A DNA stretch of 35,425 bases. Origin: CAZWVR01 sp964637235 (GTDB lineage: Bacteria > Bacteroidota > Bacteroidia > Bacteroidales > S143-33). Below are positions 7,810 to 16,409 of this stretch, one piece after another (position 1 is the first letter of the stretch; each line of letters starts with the position of its first letter). The translations under genes were made by a program, and so were the position numbers. Below the pieces are notes generated by a model that saw nothing but the letters and a program-made list of their open reading frames with translations, had not been told where the DNA came from and ran no database searches. The stretch covers positions 1 to 35,425 of the forward strand of contig CAZWVR010000017.1 of NCBI GenBank assembly GCA_964637235.1, written 5' to 3'.

Positions 7810-10638
7810 ATGAGCGATTTTATAGAGGTATTTGGGGCTTCTGAACACAATTTGAAACATATCAATATAAAGATTCCGAGAGATAAGTTTATAGTCATTA
7901 CCGGAGTATCTGGTTCGGGGAAGTCGTCATTGGCATACGATACTCTATATAAAGAAGGGCAAAGGCGTTATGTTGAAAGCCTTTCGGCATATGCCAGACA
8001 ATTTTTAGGAAGGGTAAAAAAGCCCGATGTAGAAAAGATTTTGGGCTTACCTCCGGCAATAGCAATAGAGCAAAAGATAGCTAATACTAATCCACGTTCT
8101 ACTGTCGGGACTGTTAGCGAAGTATATGATTATTTGCGCATATTATTTGCAAGATTAGGCAGAACTTATTCTCCTCATACGAATAAAGAAGTAAAAAAAC
8201 ATACTGCTTATGATGTTGCTGATTACGTAATGTCTCAGAAACACGGTACTAAGCTTTTTATACTTGCTCCCATAATCGTTGATAAAGAAATAATTGCTCA
8301 TACCCTTGCAGATTTAATGGCGGAGGGTTTTATAAGGGTTCGTGCTAAAATAAATAATAATACGCAGATTTTTAAGATTAATGAATTACTCCAACGGAAT
8401 GATCTTAAAAATATTTCACAGTTATGGGTAGTTATAGATAGGTTAAAAGTTCAGGGGCAAGAGCAGCAGCAGCGTATAGTTGAATCTGCAAAAATTGCTT
8501 TTGAAAAAGGAGATGGTAAATGTTGTGTTTTAGTCGGTGATCATTTAGAAGTTTTTAGCAATAGGTTTGAAGAAAATGGGGTGGAATTTATAGAGCCTAC
8601 TCCTGAATTATTTAGTTTTACAAGTCCTTTGGGAGCATGCCCAGTATGCAAAGGTTTTGGTAATACTTTGAGTATATCGGAAGATTTAGTAATTCCGAAT
8701 AAAAATTTGAGTGTAGCAGAAGGAGCAGTGGCACCATGGCGGGGTGAAAAAATGTCGCGTTTTCAGCGTCAAGTAATTTCAACTGCTGAGATATCGGGTT
8801 TTCCGATATTTAAGCCTTATAGAGAGCTTTCAGAACAGGAGAAATATCAGCTTTGGCACGAAAGAAAATATTTCATAGGGATAATGCCTTTTTTTGAATG
8901 GGTTGAAAAACGACAAGATCAAATTCAGTATAGGATAATGTTAATGCGTTATAGAGCGCAAACAGTTTGTCCTGCTTGCAGAGGAACACGTTTACGGGAA
9001 GAAACGAGATATATAAAAGTGAATGGTAAATCAATCCAAGATTTAGTTTTGATGCCCATAGAAAACTTGAAGCAGTTTTTTGAAAAATTTGAGATAGATC
9101 ATGAGTATCAAGCTATTGCGCGTCGGATAGTTCCGGAAATCAAACGCCGTTTGGAATATCTTTGTGATGTGGGTTTGGGTTATCTTACATTAAATCGGAG
9201 TATGCGTAGTCTTTCGGGAGGTGAAGCTCAGCGTATACGTTTGGCAAGTGCTTTGGGAAGTGCACTTGTTGGTTCTCTATATATTTTAGATGAGCCTACA
9301 ATAGGACTTCATGCTCGTGATACAAAAAGATTAGCTTCTGTTTTAAGACAACTGCAAAAACAAGGTAATACAATTATTGTAGTTGAGCATGACCCTTTAA
9401 TTATGAAAGAGGCTGATATGATTATTGATATGGGACCAGGAGCAGGAGCTTATGGCGGTCAGGTTGTTTTTCAAGGGAGTTTTAAGCAAATTTTAAAAAG
9501 TAATACTTTAACAGCTGAGTATTTGAGTGGGGAAAAAACAATACCTGTTCCTCTTAATAGACGTAAACCTTCTCAAAAAAAGGGATTTATTATAATAAAA
9601 GGTGCCTCAGAACATAATTTAAAAAATATTGATGTAAAAATTCCTTTGGGATTAATTGTTGCAATTACAGGTGTTTCTGGTTCAGGGAAATCTACTTTAA
9701 TACGAGATGTGCTTTTACCTGCCGTAGAGCATAAACTTGGTATTTTTAAACATACTCTTGGAGCGTTTCAATCTATTGAATTTGATACTAATAAGCTGAA
9801 AAATATAGTTTTTGTAGATCAGAACCCAATAGGGAAATCATCGCGTTCAAATGCTTTGACGTATTTAGGTATTTATGACTATATTCGGGAAATATTTGCA
9901 AATCAGCCTTTGGCTAAAAATATGGGTTTTACACCTGCATATTTTTCGTTCAATGTGGAAGGAGGAAGGTGTGAAAATTGTCAAGGTGAGGGTGTTATAA
10001 CCGTTGAAATGCAGTTTATGGCTGATGTTAAAATGGTTTGTGAAGTATGTAAAGGTAAACGTTTTAAAGATGAAGTATTGGAAGTAAAATTCCGTGATAA
10101 AAATATTTACGATATTTTGGAAATGACCGTTGATAGTGCTGTGGAATTTTTTAAGAACGCTGAACAACAGGAAGGAAAACATAAAACTTTATGCAGACAT
10201 ATAGTAAATAGTTTGCATTTGTTGCAAAAAGTAGGATTAGGATATATTAAACTTGGTCAACCTTCTTCTACATATAGCGGTGGAGAATTGCAGCGTCTTA
10301 AATTAGCTTCATTTCTTTCTTCATCTAATAAAGACGATAAAACATTATTCATTTTTGATGAGCCAACCGTTGGTTTGCATTATGATGATATAAATAAATT
10401 GGTCAATGCATTTAATGAATTGATAGCTCGTGGTAATTCTATAATTTTTATTGAGCATAATATGGAAATGATAAAAATTGCAGACTGGGTAATTGACTTA
10501 GGACCGGAAGGAGGCGAAAAAGGTGGACAAATTGTATTTGAAGGCACTCCTGAGCAGCTTATTACTTGTGAGAAGTCTTACACAGCTAAGTTTTTAAAAG
10601 AGGCGTTAGAAGTAGGCAATGAAAATATCATAAAGTAA
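7810..10638 (+). CDS. uvrA: Excinuclease ABC subunit A (UvrA)
   Basis: The 942-residue damage-recognition ATPase of nucleotide excision repair, which works as a dimer with UvrB. It has two ABC modules. The first has Walker A GVSGSGKS at 32-39, a zinc module with CPVC (C277/C280) and CPAC (C387/C390), signature SLSGGEAQRIRLA near 467 and Walker B LYILDEPTIGLH near 493. The second has Walker A GVSGSGKS at 621-628, a zinc finger C721-x2-C724-x19-C744-x2-C747, signature TYSGGELQRLKLA, and Walker B LFIFDEPTVGLH. All key residues are intact and the length is standard. The gene has its own promoter and converges with the minus-strand hydrolase gene, overlapping it by 11 bases at the stops. Confidence 0.98.
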   Translation: MSDFIEVFGASEHNLKHINIKIPRDKFIVITGVSGSGKSSLAYDTLYKEGQRRYVESLSAYARQFLGRVKKPDVEKILGLPPAIAIEQKIANTNPRSTVGTVSEVYDYLRILFARLGRTYSPHTNKEVKKHTAYDVADYVMSQKHGTKLFILAPIIVDKEIIAHTLADLMAEGFIRVRAKINNNTQIFKINELLQRNDLKNISQLWVVIDRLKVQGQEQQQRIVESAKIAFEKGDGKCCVLVGDHLEVFSNRFEENGVEFIEPTPELFSFTSPLGACPVCKGFGNTLSISEDLVIPNKNLSVAEGAVAPWRGEKMSRFQRQVISTAEISGFPIFKPYRELSEQEKYQLWHERKYFIGIMPFFEWVEKRQDQIQYRIMLMRYRAQTVCPACRGTRLREETRYIKVNGKSIQDLVLMPIENLKQFFEKFEIDHEYQAIARRIVPEIKRRLEYLCDVGLGYLTLNRSMRSLSGGEAQRIRLASALGSALVGSLYILDEPTIGLHARDTKRLASVLRQLQKQGNTIIVVEHDPLIMKEADMIIDMGPGAGAYGGQVVFQGSFKQILKSNTLTAEYLSGEKTIPVPLNRRKPSQKKGFIIIKGASEHNLKNIDVKIPLGLIVAITGVSGSGKSTLIRDVLLPAVEHKLGIFKHTLGAFQSIEFDTNKLKNIVFVDQNPIGKSSRSNALTYLGIYDYIREIFANQPLAKNMGFTPAYFSFNVEGGRCENCQGEGVITVEMQFMADVKMVCEVCKGKRFKDEVLEVKFRDKNIYDILEMTVDSAVEFFKNAEQQEGKHKTLCRHIVNSLHLLQKVGLGYIKLGQPSSTYSGGELQRLKLASFLSSSNKDDKTLFIFDEPTVGLHYDDINKLVNAFNELIARGNSIIFIEHNMEMIKIADWVIDLGPEGGEKGGQIVFEGTPEQLITCEKSYTAKFLKEALEVGNENIIK

Positions 10639-11413
10639 TTTCAGTAGTTTTTGCAAAATGAGCTCCTTTTATCTGTGCAGTTTCATATATTTTGTCAGCA
10701 ATATGTTCAAAACCGGGTACATTACTCATTGCATCTTCTATAATTATTGTTTTTTCTAATAGGTCAGGTTTAAGTTCGTCAATTTGTTTTATAGTATTAG
10801 CAACGCAGTGAGATTTTGCTTCGCCTGCAATAAATATTGTATCAAAGTCATCAAGCTTATTTAAGATATCTATTTTAGGTTTTGTTTCGGGGACATCATC
10901 AAATACAACCTGGGCTCTAAAAATTCCAAAATGTTCACTAAAACGATATAAACCTTTTATTAAGGGATAGAAGTCTTTTAAGTTAGAATCTGACCATTGT
11001 TTCAGGGCTTCATATAGAGGAGGGAAAATAGCATTTCCCTCTGAGCCTATTAAGCAGTGTTCAGGCCATATTACGTGATTATATTCACCTTGTTTTTCTA
11101 ATTCGCGTAGATATATTTTTACTCTTTCAGGATCTTCTATCGGTAGCCAACGACCTTCAATTACGTCTGTATATTTGATTTGAGTAAATGGTTCAGGTTT
11201 GTTGTTGTTTATATCGCGCCAAAAATTGGGGTGTGATATATCATTGTAAAAATGGGTGTCTAAACTAACCAGAATAAAGTCAATATTTTGTTTGTTTACT
11301 TTTATCCATTCAGCTAAGCGTTCCATATCTTTTTCTGCACCGGGTACATATAACTCTCCTTTTTGTGGGTCGCAGAAGGAGTTTTGAGGGTCAATAATTA
11401 CTAATGCATTCAT
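10628..11413 (-). CDS. Nicotinamidase-like cysteine hydrolase (isochorismatase fold)
   Basis: A 261-residue cytoplasmic hydrolase of the isochorismatase/nicotinamidase superfamily. The likely catalytic triad is D8 (VIIDPQNSF), K153 (LIKG) and C203 (AKSHCVANT). The likely metal-site residues D52, H54 and H61 lie in SLDTHFYNDISHP, and WPEHCLIG (116-123) is the family's WPxHC motif. This pattern fits nicotinamide deamidation in NAD salvage, but the protein is longer than typical PncA (about 210), with an insertion near 65-105, so the substrate is uncertain. I chose the ATG at 11413 over a TTG six bases upstream because it gives a normal family N-terminus. Its stop overlaps the uvrA stop by 11 bases (convergent), and the membrane-protein gene ends 11 bases upstream. 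Confidence 0.8.
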   Translation of the reverse strand: MNALVIIDPQNSFCDPQKGELYVPGAEKDMERLAEWIKVNKQNIDFILVSLDTHFYNDISHPNFWRDINNNKPEPFTQIKYTDVIEGRWLPIEDPERVKIYLRELEKQGEYNHVIWPEHCLIGSEGNAIFPPLYEALKQWSDSNLKDFYPLIKGLYRFSEHFGIFRAQVVFDDVPETKPKIDILNKLDDFDTIFIAGEAKSHCVANTIKQIDELKPDLLEKTIIIEDAMSNVPGFEHIADKIYETAQIKGAHFAKTTEITL

Positions 11414-11424
11414 AGTCAATTTTT

Positions 11425-11877
11425 TTAGAAATTTAGCCCTTGATGTTGAAGTGTAATTTTTACTAAGTTGATATATTTTATAACTACACCAGTGCCGTAA
11501 AAAAGCATATATGTTAAGATGCTAAAAATTATTGTATTATTTATGACCGAAATAGTCAAGAGACGAAATTTTGAGACTTGTTCTTTTCTGTATAGAGGAA
11601 TAGTAATTATCCATTGAACGCCAATAGCTATTAAATAAAATATCAAGAACCATAGGAAATTAGCTGATAATGTATGATAGAAACTTATACATAAACCGAA
11701 CAAAGCTAAAACACTATATGCATATAAAGCGCCAAGAAACGATTTGCCAAAGCTGACATCTTTTTTTGCTAAAAAGATATATATCAGCAATGCATTAACT
11801 ATGAATCCTGCAATTAAGAATGGAAACAATATAAAAGTTATTGGCGTTGGAACAGAAGTAATAATGTCTGTATGCAT
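11425..11877 (-). CDS. Four-helix integral membrane protein, unknown function
   Basis: A 150-residue very hydrophobic protein with about four transmembrane helices (roughly residues 13-36, 45-67, 72-95 and 104-132) and no recognised motif. It has no charged catalytic cluster or cysteine pair that I can see. It lies between the dGTPase gene (57 bases upstream) and the nicotinamidase-like gene (11 bases downstream), all on the minus strand, so it is probably co-transcribed with the latter. It resembles small Bacteroidota membrane proteins without assigned function. Confidence 0.7.
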   Translation of the reverse strand: MHTDIITSVPTPITFILFPFLIAGFIVNALLIYIFLAKKDVSFGKSFLGALYAYSVLALFGLCISFYHTLSANFLWFLIFYLIAIGVQWIITIPLYRKEQVSKFRLLTISVINNTIIFSILTYMLFYGTGVVIKYINLVKITLQHQGLNF

Positions 11878-11893
11878 ATTTTTTATTTTTCAC

Positions 11894-11904
11894 TTGTAAA
11901 AATA
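11894..11904 (-). promoter_or_regulatory. Possible promoter box, TATTTTTACAA
   Basis: On the minus strand this reads TATTTTTACAA, a near match to TAnnTTTG with A in the last place. It lies 16 bases before the ATG of the membrane-protein gene. The same 11-mer occurs at 15072 and 20950, each time just upstream of a minus-strand gene. Confidence 0.3.
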
Positions 11905-11933
11905 TAAAAAATGCAGAAAAAACAAAAAACTGT

Positions 11934-13046
11934 TTATATAACTGACTTTGGTATAATAATTTGTTCTATTGCTGCGATAGCATAATCATCGGTCATTCCG
12001 GCTATAAAATCACCTAAGATTCTTTTAGTTGAGGCTTGTGTTTCTTTTTTATAAAAATGTTCCATTTGTTTTAAATAATATCCAAAGTCTTTTACAATTT
12101 TTAATTTATGGCTTTGATATTTGTCAAAATTCCATTGAAATTTTTCAAATGTTTCGCCTAAGAAATTAAATAAGGTTTTTAAAATTTTTTCTGCATAGGG
12201 AAAAATAAAATCTTTATCGTTTAAATAAATATGCTGATAATTAAAGCGTTTAAGTTGTAGAAGTGTTTGATAAATTTTGTCAGAAAAACCTATTTTATCA
12301 CTATCTTTTGAAGTTTCAATAATATCATTGACTAATGTGTCTATAATATGGCTATTGTTATCCCCAAGAATTTCGCGGATATTTCGTGGGATATCTTCTC
12401 TTTTTATAATTCCGACAGTAATAGCATCTTCAATATCGCGACCGAGATATGCAATTTTATCAGCAAATCTCACAACGCAGCCTTCATAAGAAGAAGGGAT
12501 AACTCGTCTGTTAGTTATTTTATCTAAGTTGTTGGGCGTGGGATTAGGCTTTAAGTACTGTTCATATCTTTCGCCATTGTGTGTAATTATTCCGTCTTTT
12601 ACTCCATATGTTAAATTTAAGCCTTGTCCATGATTTGCGAGGTATTCTACCACACGGTAGCTGTGTATTTCGTGGATAAATTCCTCAGGACCTCCCATTA
12701 AATTACTTAGAATGATTTCTCCATCATGTCCAAAAGGTGCATGTCCTAAATCATGTCCTAAGCCGATAGCAAAAGCCATTTCTACATCTAAATCCCAGCC
12801 ATATAAATTTAGACCTTTGCAAATAGTTTTTGCTATTGTTGCTACATGTAAGACGTGTTCTATACGAGTACATATATGGTCATTTTTAGGTGCGTAAAAT
12901 ACTTGCGTTTTATGTTTTAAACGTCTAAAAGCAGTAGAATGTATTATCGCTGTTTGATCCCGGAAAAAAGCGCCTCTTATATCTTCTTGTCGTTCTCTGC
13001 TTCTTTTGTAATAATATTCTTTGGGTAAAGGATTTTTTGCTGCCAT
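11934..13046 (-). CDS. dgt: dGTPase-like HD-domain triphosphohydrolase
   Basis: A 370-residue deoxynucleoside triphosphate triphosphohydrolase, which releases the deoxynucleoside and PPPi to control dNTP pools. The HD metal site is complete: H64 (RIEHVLHV), H98/D99 (GLGHDLGHAPFGH) and D196 (FADKIAYLGRD). The family N-terminus STAFRRLKHKTQVF is present at 37-50. The length fits the shorter type of dGTPase-like proteins rather than E. coli Dgt (about 505), so nucleotide preference cannot be told from sequence. It may head a minus-strand cluster with the next two genes. A TATATTTA sequence at 13067-13060 could be a degenerate -7 box. Confidence 0.92.
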   Translation of the reverse strand: MAAKNPLPKEYYYKRSRERQEDIRGAFFRDQTAIIHSTAFRRLKHKTQVFYAPKNDHICTRIEHVLHVATIAKTICKGLNLYGWDLDVEMAFAIGLGHDLGHAPFGHDGEIILSNLMGGPEEFIHEIHSYRVVEYLANHGQGLNLTYGVKDGIITHNGERYEQYLKPNPTPNNLDKITNRRVIPSSYEGCVVRFADKIAYLGRDIEDAITVGIIKREDIPRNIREILGDNNSHIIDTLVNDIIETSKDSDKIGFSDKIYQTLLQLKRFNYQHIYLNDKDFIFPYAEKILKTLFNFLGETFEKFQWNFDKYQSHKLKIVKDFGYYLKQMEHFYKKETQASTKRILGDFIAGMTDDYAIAAIEQIIIPKSVI

Positions 13047-13197
13047 ATTTCTTTTTGGCTAAATATACGATTTTTTTTGCTTTATTGCACTTTTTCACGT
13101 AATTATATCTTTTACAGATTTTTAAATGTCTAATGAAGGTTATTAAAAAAAATGAATATTTTATCAAAAAAATAGCTGTTGATAGAGGATATCTTAA

Positions 13198-13205
13198 TAA
13201 ATTTG
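13198..13205 (+). promoter_or_regulatory. -7 promoter box TAAATTTG
   Basis: A perfect TAnnTTTG box 12 bases before the ATG at 13218. A TTG at 13179-13181 is a possible -33 element with a short 16-base spacer. Confidence 0.4.
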
Positions 13206-13217
13206 AATAAAAAAGTT

Positions 13218-13856
13218 ATGAAGAATTTTTTGATTATTTTGTTTCTGTTATTTACGGGAAATATTTTTGCCCAGCGCAATGTACTTGATTATTACCGACT
13301 TCTACCAGATAGCCTTACAGAAGGTTATAAATTGACTTACGAAAATGGTCAATGGACTTCATATTCTGATGCAGATTATGATTTATACCCCGTAGTTGAT
13401 ATTAAACATGGATATATTGAAATTGACGATGAAGGTACAGGTGGTGGAGAGCTAATAATTCAAGTAGCTCTATATCGTAAAAAAGACGGTAAATCTCTTA
13501 TTGCTGTTTCTAAAAAAATTTTTGATGGTGTCTCTCAAAAGGGGAAAATATATTTTTTGGAGTTATATTCAAATAAGTGGGTTATAGTAAATGATAAAGT
13601 TTTACCTCATATTTCAGTTGAAAAATTTTTTAATAATGAATATTCAATACCACCTTCTTATAAACAAAAAACTTCCATAGTTTATGATTTACCTCGATAT
13701 GGAACAACTATTACCTTGAACCTTAATGTAGAAGCGGTGTTATCTGATTGCGATGATAATGATCAGCAATGCATTGAATTTGAAGAAAATATAAGCACCT
13801 ATTGTTTAAAATTATATTGGGACAAGGATAGTGGTAAGTTTTATATGGTAGAATAA
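13218..13856 (+). CDS. Exported protein of unknown function
   Basis: The protein has 212 residues from the chosen ATG at 13218, which begins a clear signal peptide (MKNFLIILFLLFTGNIFAQ) ending in the FAQ cleavage site common in Bacteroidota. An upstream in-frame start at 13179 would put 13 polar residues before it and lies upstream of the promoter box, so I rejected it. The mature part is rich in Tyr, Asp and beta-forming residues, with one Cys pair (SDCDDNDQQC). I do not recognise a family. It converges on the CDF transporter gene with only 8 bases between stops. Confidence 0.7.
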   Translation: MKNFLIILFLLFTGNIFAQRNVLDYYRLLPDSLTEGYKLTYENGQWTSYSDADYDLYPVVDIKHGYIEIDDEGTGGGELIIQVALYRKKDGKSLIAVSKKIFDGVSQKGKIYFLELYSNKWVIVNDKVLPHISVEKFFNNEYSIPPSYKQKTSIVYDLPRYGTTITLNLNVEAVLSDCDDNDQQCIEFEENISTYCLKLYWDKDSGKFYMVE

Positions 13857-13864
13857 ATTGAAAT

Positions 13865-15052
13865 TCAACAGTTTATTTTAGTAATATCTAATTGTGAGAT
13901 ATCTGTTAGTTCTGTTTGTATAAGTTTTATATTGAAGTCTTTTAGAAGTTTTGGACCTATGCTTTTTTCTGGCAGTTTTTTAGTTATTACACATTTAGTA
14001 TGTTTATGTTTGAGGAATTCAGCTAATTCAATTGCTTTATGATGTTCTAATGTAAGAGCCGGATTTTTATAAATTTCTTTTTTGATATGACCATTGTCAA
14101 TTATAAAAATTACGATATTAGTGCATGAGCCAAAGTGTTGACAGATTTTATTTTTTTCGTCTGTCAGTACAGCTATTCTTAATTGAGTATAAGCAGGTTC
14201 AAAGTGAATAACAACATCTTCGACGAACTCTACTTCGTCAAGAATATGTTTTTTAAGATGTTCTATAAAAGCGTGAGCTTTATCAAGCTCCTCTATGTCA
14301 ATAGCAATATCAAGTTCAATAAATTTATAGCTACCGGAGTTTCGTCCTTGTATAGAATTTATTCTGATAACTTCTGGATGATTATTCAGAATTTGCTTTA
14401 TATGCTCAATTGTTTGATTATCCACCGAAGCATCTAACAATACTTTTATAGCATCTTTTAAAATTTCAAATCCGCTATGAAAAATAAATAATATAATGAT
14501 TATCACAATAATTTTCACTAACCAGAACCAGTTTAGATATTGGGCTATTATGCCGATAATTACAACTAAGGAAGAATAAAAGTCTGTTAATACATGTTTA
14601 GAATCGGCGATTATGCCGGGAGAGTTAATTTTTTCCCCTTGCTGTTGTTCATATTTTGAAAAAATGAATGTTGTTATTAAAGTTATGATAATAACGACTA
14701 ATGCTAATGGGAGGGACTTCATTGGTTTAATTTCTGAAAATAGAACTTCGCGGCCGATTTCATACCCTGCAAAAAATATAGCAAAAGCACTGAGCAGAGA
14801 TACGAGATTTTCTACTTTGTATAATCCATATGGGAAAGCTTTATATTTACGATTAGAAAGAATAATTCCTATTAATATACTCAATGATGCTGCTACGTCT
14901 GAAAGTGAATGTATTCCATCTGCTAATAATGCTGAGGAGCCTGTTAATATTCCACCACTAAGTTTTATTGTTGAAAGAAAAATATTTATCATTACTGAAT
15001 AGATGGCTATTTTTCGTTTAATAAGAAATATTTCACGTTTATTTATAGTCAT
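13865..15052 (-). CDS. CDF cation efflux transporter fused to a NifX-like domain
   Basis: A 395-residue cation diffusion facilitator. Six membrane helices span about residues 14-200. The metal site is H48-x3-D52 in LLADGIHSLSD (helix 2) and H153-x3-D157 in DSKHVLTDF (helix 5), the HD-HD pattern usual for zinc or cobalt antiporters. The cytoplasmic CDF C-terminal domain covers about 205-286. An extra domain at about 290-388 has the features of the NifB/NifX (dinitrogenase iron-molybdenum cofactor) fold, including HFGSC (306-310). That fold binds metal clusters, so a metal-sensing role is possible. The normal role is proton-coupled export of divalent metal across the inner membrane. The C-terminal fusion is the unusual part. 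Confidence 0.88.
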   Translation of the reverse strand: MTINKREIFLIKRKIAIYSVMINIFLSTIKLSGGILTGSSALLADGIHSLSDVAASLSILIGIILSNRKYKAFPYGLYKVENLVSLLSAFAIFFAGYEIGREVLFSEIKPMKSLPLALVVIIITLITTFIFSKYEQQQGEKINSPGIIADSKHVLTDFYSSLVVIIGIIAQYLNWFWLVKIIVIIIILFIFHSGFEILKDAIKVLLDASVDNQTIEHIKQILNNHPEVIRINSIQGRNSGSYKFIELDIAIDIEELDKAHAFIEHLKKHILDEVEFVEDVVIHFEPAYTQLRIAVLTDEKNKICQHFGSCTNIVIFIIDNGHIKKEIYKNPALTLEHHKAIELAEFLKHKHTKCVITKKLPEKSIGPKLLKDFNIKLIQTELTDISQLDITKINC

Positions 15053-15071
15053 ATTGAGGTCTTAGTTTTGT

Positions 15072-15082
15072 TTGTAAAAATA
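15072..15082 (-). promoter_or_regulatory. Possible promoter box, TATTTTTACAA
   Basis: On the minus strand this reads TATTTTTACAA, 19 bases before the ATG of the CDF transporter. It is identical to the 11-mers at 11894 and 20950. Confidence 0.3.
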
Positions 15083-15197
15083 CAAAAAAGGGGAGGATTT
15101 TTTACGAATGAATAAGTAAATACAAATAACTAAACAAACTAAAAGTTGGGTTATTTATAGGTAAATGATATGCAAAATTACTTGACTAATAGTTGAA

Positions 15198-16409
15198 TTA
15201 TTGGTTGCGACTTAATACCAATATATCGCCTTTTTGTAGTAATATTTCTCCATCTTTAAATCTACCTTCGACAATATATACATATACTCCCAGAGGCACC
15301 ATTTTCCCTTTATAGTATCCATCCCAACCAATTTTTATATTATCACTGCTAAACATTAAATTGCCATTTCTGTCATATATTTTTAGATGATATTCAGCTA
15401 CTGGTTTTTTAACTACTACTGGATAGAATATATCATTTCGCATATTGTTTTGTGTGTAATATCCACCGGTAGGTCCTGCGGGATTGGGAATAATAGCATT
15501 TGGGAATAGTAAATATTGCTCTTTTTTTGAGATTTGTACTATTTTGGTGATGGTATCGCTGCAAAATTTACTTGAAGCGATTAAGGTTATGTAATAAATA
15601 CCTTCCTTAGTAAAAATATGTGATGGATTTTTATCTTGGGATATTGCTCCATCTCCAAAATCCCATAAAAAAGTATTTGCATTTTGGGATATATTTTTAA
15701 ATGTAATAGGCTGATTAACAATAGTTTTTACAGGTAGCATAAAGTCTGCTTTTGCCTGAGGGTAAACATTTATGATAATACTATCAGAATGCCAAGGATT
15801 GAGTGCTTTTATAATGTGCCTACCAGCACTATCAAGTGTTATTTGGAGATTATTATTGAGTGCTCTTGGTATATTATCTATAAACAGATGTGTAGGATTA
15901 CCTTCTATTGTAATGTTTACAGTAAGAGGGGCACAGCCTTCGGTTGGTTCTACTTTTAATGAGAATTTTCTTTTATAAGTGTTAGTGTCGTTTTTTTGAG
16001 TATTTATATGATTTACTGTGTTATTGTAATTGTCGGTAAGTATTGGGGTAGTATCTGGCAAATGTTCTTGTTGTTTAATTTTATGGTGAAATTGAGATTT
16101 GTTATTAGTTATGGGTTTATTGGTGTCTGGAGTTGTGGAATTTACTTTTGAAACGGGAATTTTATTAACGAGAATTTTAATATTATAGGCTTGTTTTATT
16201 AGGCTGTGGTTTGAAGCAGCATTATTCTTTATAATGAATAAAGAGGCTACAAAAATAATAAATAGAGCTACTGAGGCAATTCGTACAGAGTTTTTTATTA
16301 TTTTAATACGTTTGTATTTTTTTTGAATTTTGTTCCAAAGTTCTGGATCAGGTTGAATTTCTATGTTTTTTAGTTTTTTCTTAAATAGATCTTCAATATT
16401 ATTTATCAT
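15198..16409 (-). CDS. Membrane anti-sigma-like protein with PKD and gliding-motility-type C-terminal domain
   Basis: A 403-residue single-pass protein. The cytoplasmic N-terminus (residues 1-40, with DLFKKKLKNIEIQPDPELWNKI) looks like the short sigma-binding region of Bacteroidota anti-sigma proteins. A membrane helix covers about 41-60. The periplasmic part has a Thr/Asn-rich linker, an Ig-like segment (about 148-190) and a PKD domain with FLWDFGDG. The last ~100 residues resemble the CHU_C/gliding-motility C-terminal domain (KIYDRNGNLMFSSDN, IGWDGYYKGK, LGVYVYIV), normally a type B T9SS sorting signal. The start overlaps the ECF sigma gene by 11 bases, so the two are translationally coupled, which supports an anti-sigma role. 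An inner-membrane anchor on a T9SS-type sorting domain is odd. Confidence 0.75.
   Translation of the reverse strand: MINNIEDLFKKKLKNIEIQPDPELWNKIQKKYKRIKIIKNSVRIASVALFIIFVASLFIIKNNAASNHSLIKQAYNIKILVNKIPVSKVNSTTPDTNKPITNNKSQFHHKIKQQEHLPDTTPILTDNYNNTVNHINTQKNDTNTYKRKFSLKVEPTEGCAPLTVNITIEGNPTHLFIDNIPRALNNNLQITLDSAGRHIIKALNPWHSDSIIINVYPQAKADFMLPVKTIVNQPITFKNISQNANTFLWDFGDGAISQDKNPSHIFTKEGIYYITLIASSKFCSDTITKIVQISKKEQYLLFPNAIIPNPAGPTGGYYTQNNMRNDIFYPVVVKKPVAEYHLKIYDRNGNLMFSSDNIKIGWDGYYKGKMVPLGVYVYIVEGRFKDGEILLQKGDILVLSRNQ

Noticed and set aside
11414..11419. TTG start for the nicotinamidase-like gene
   Set aside because: The ATG six bases downstream gives the normal family N-terminus, MNALVIIDPQ.
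13179..13217. Longer N-terminus for the exported orphan
   Set aside because: The codons overlap the promoter box and precede the signal peptide.
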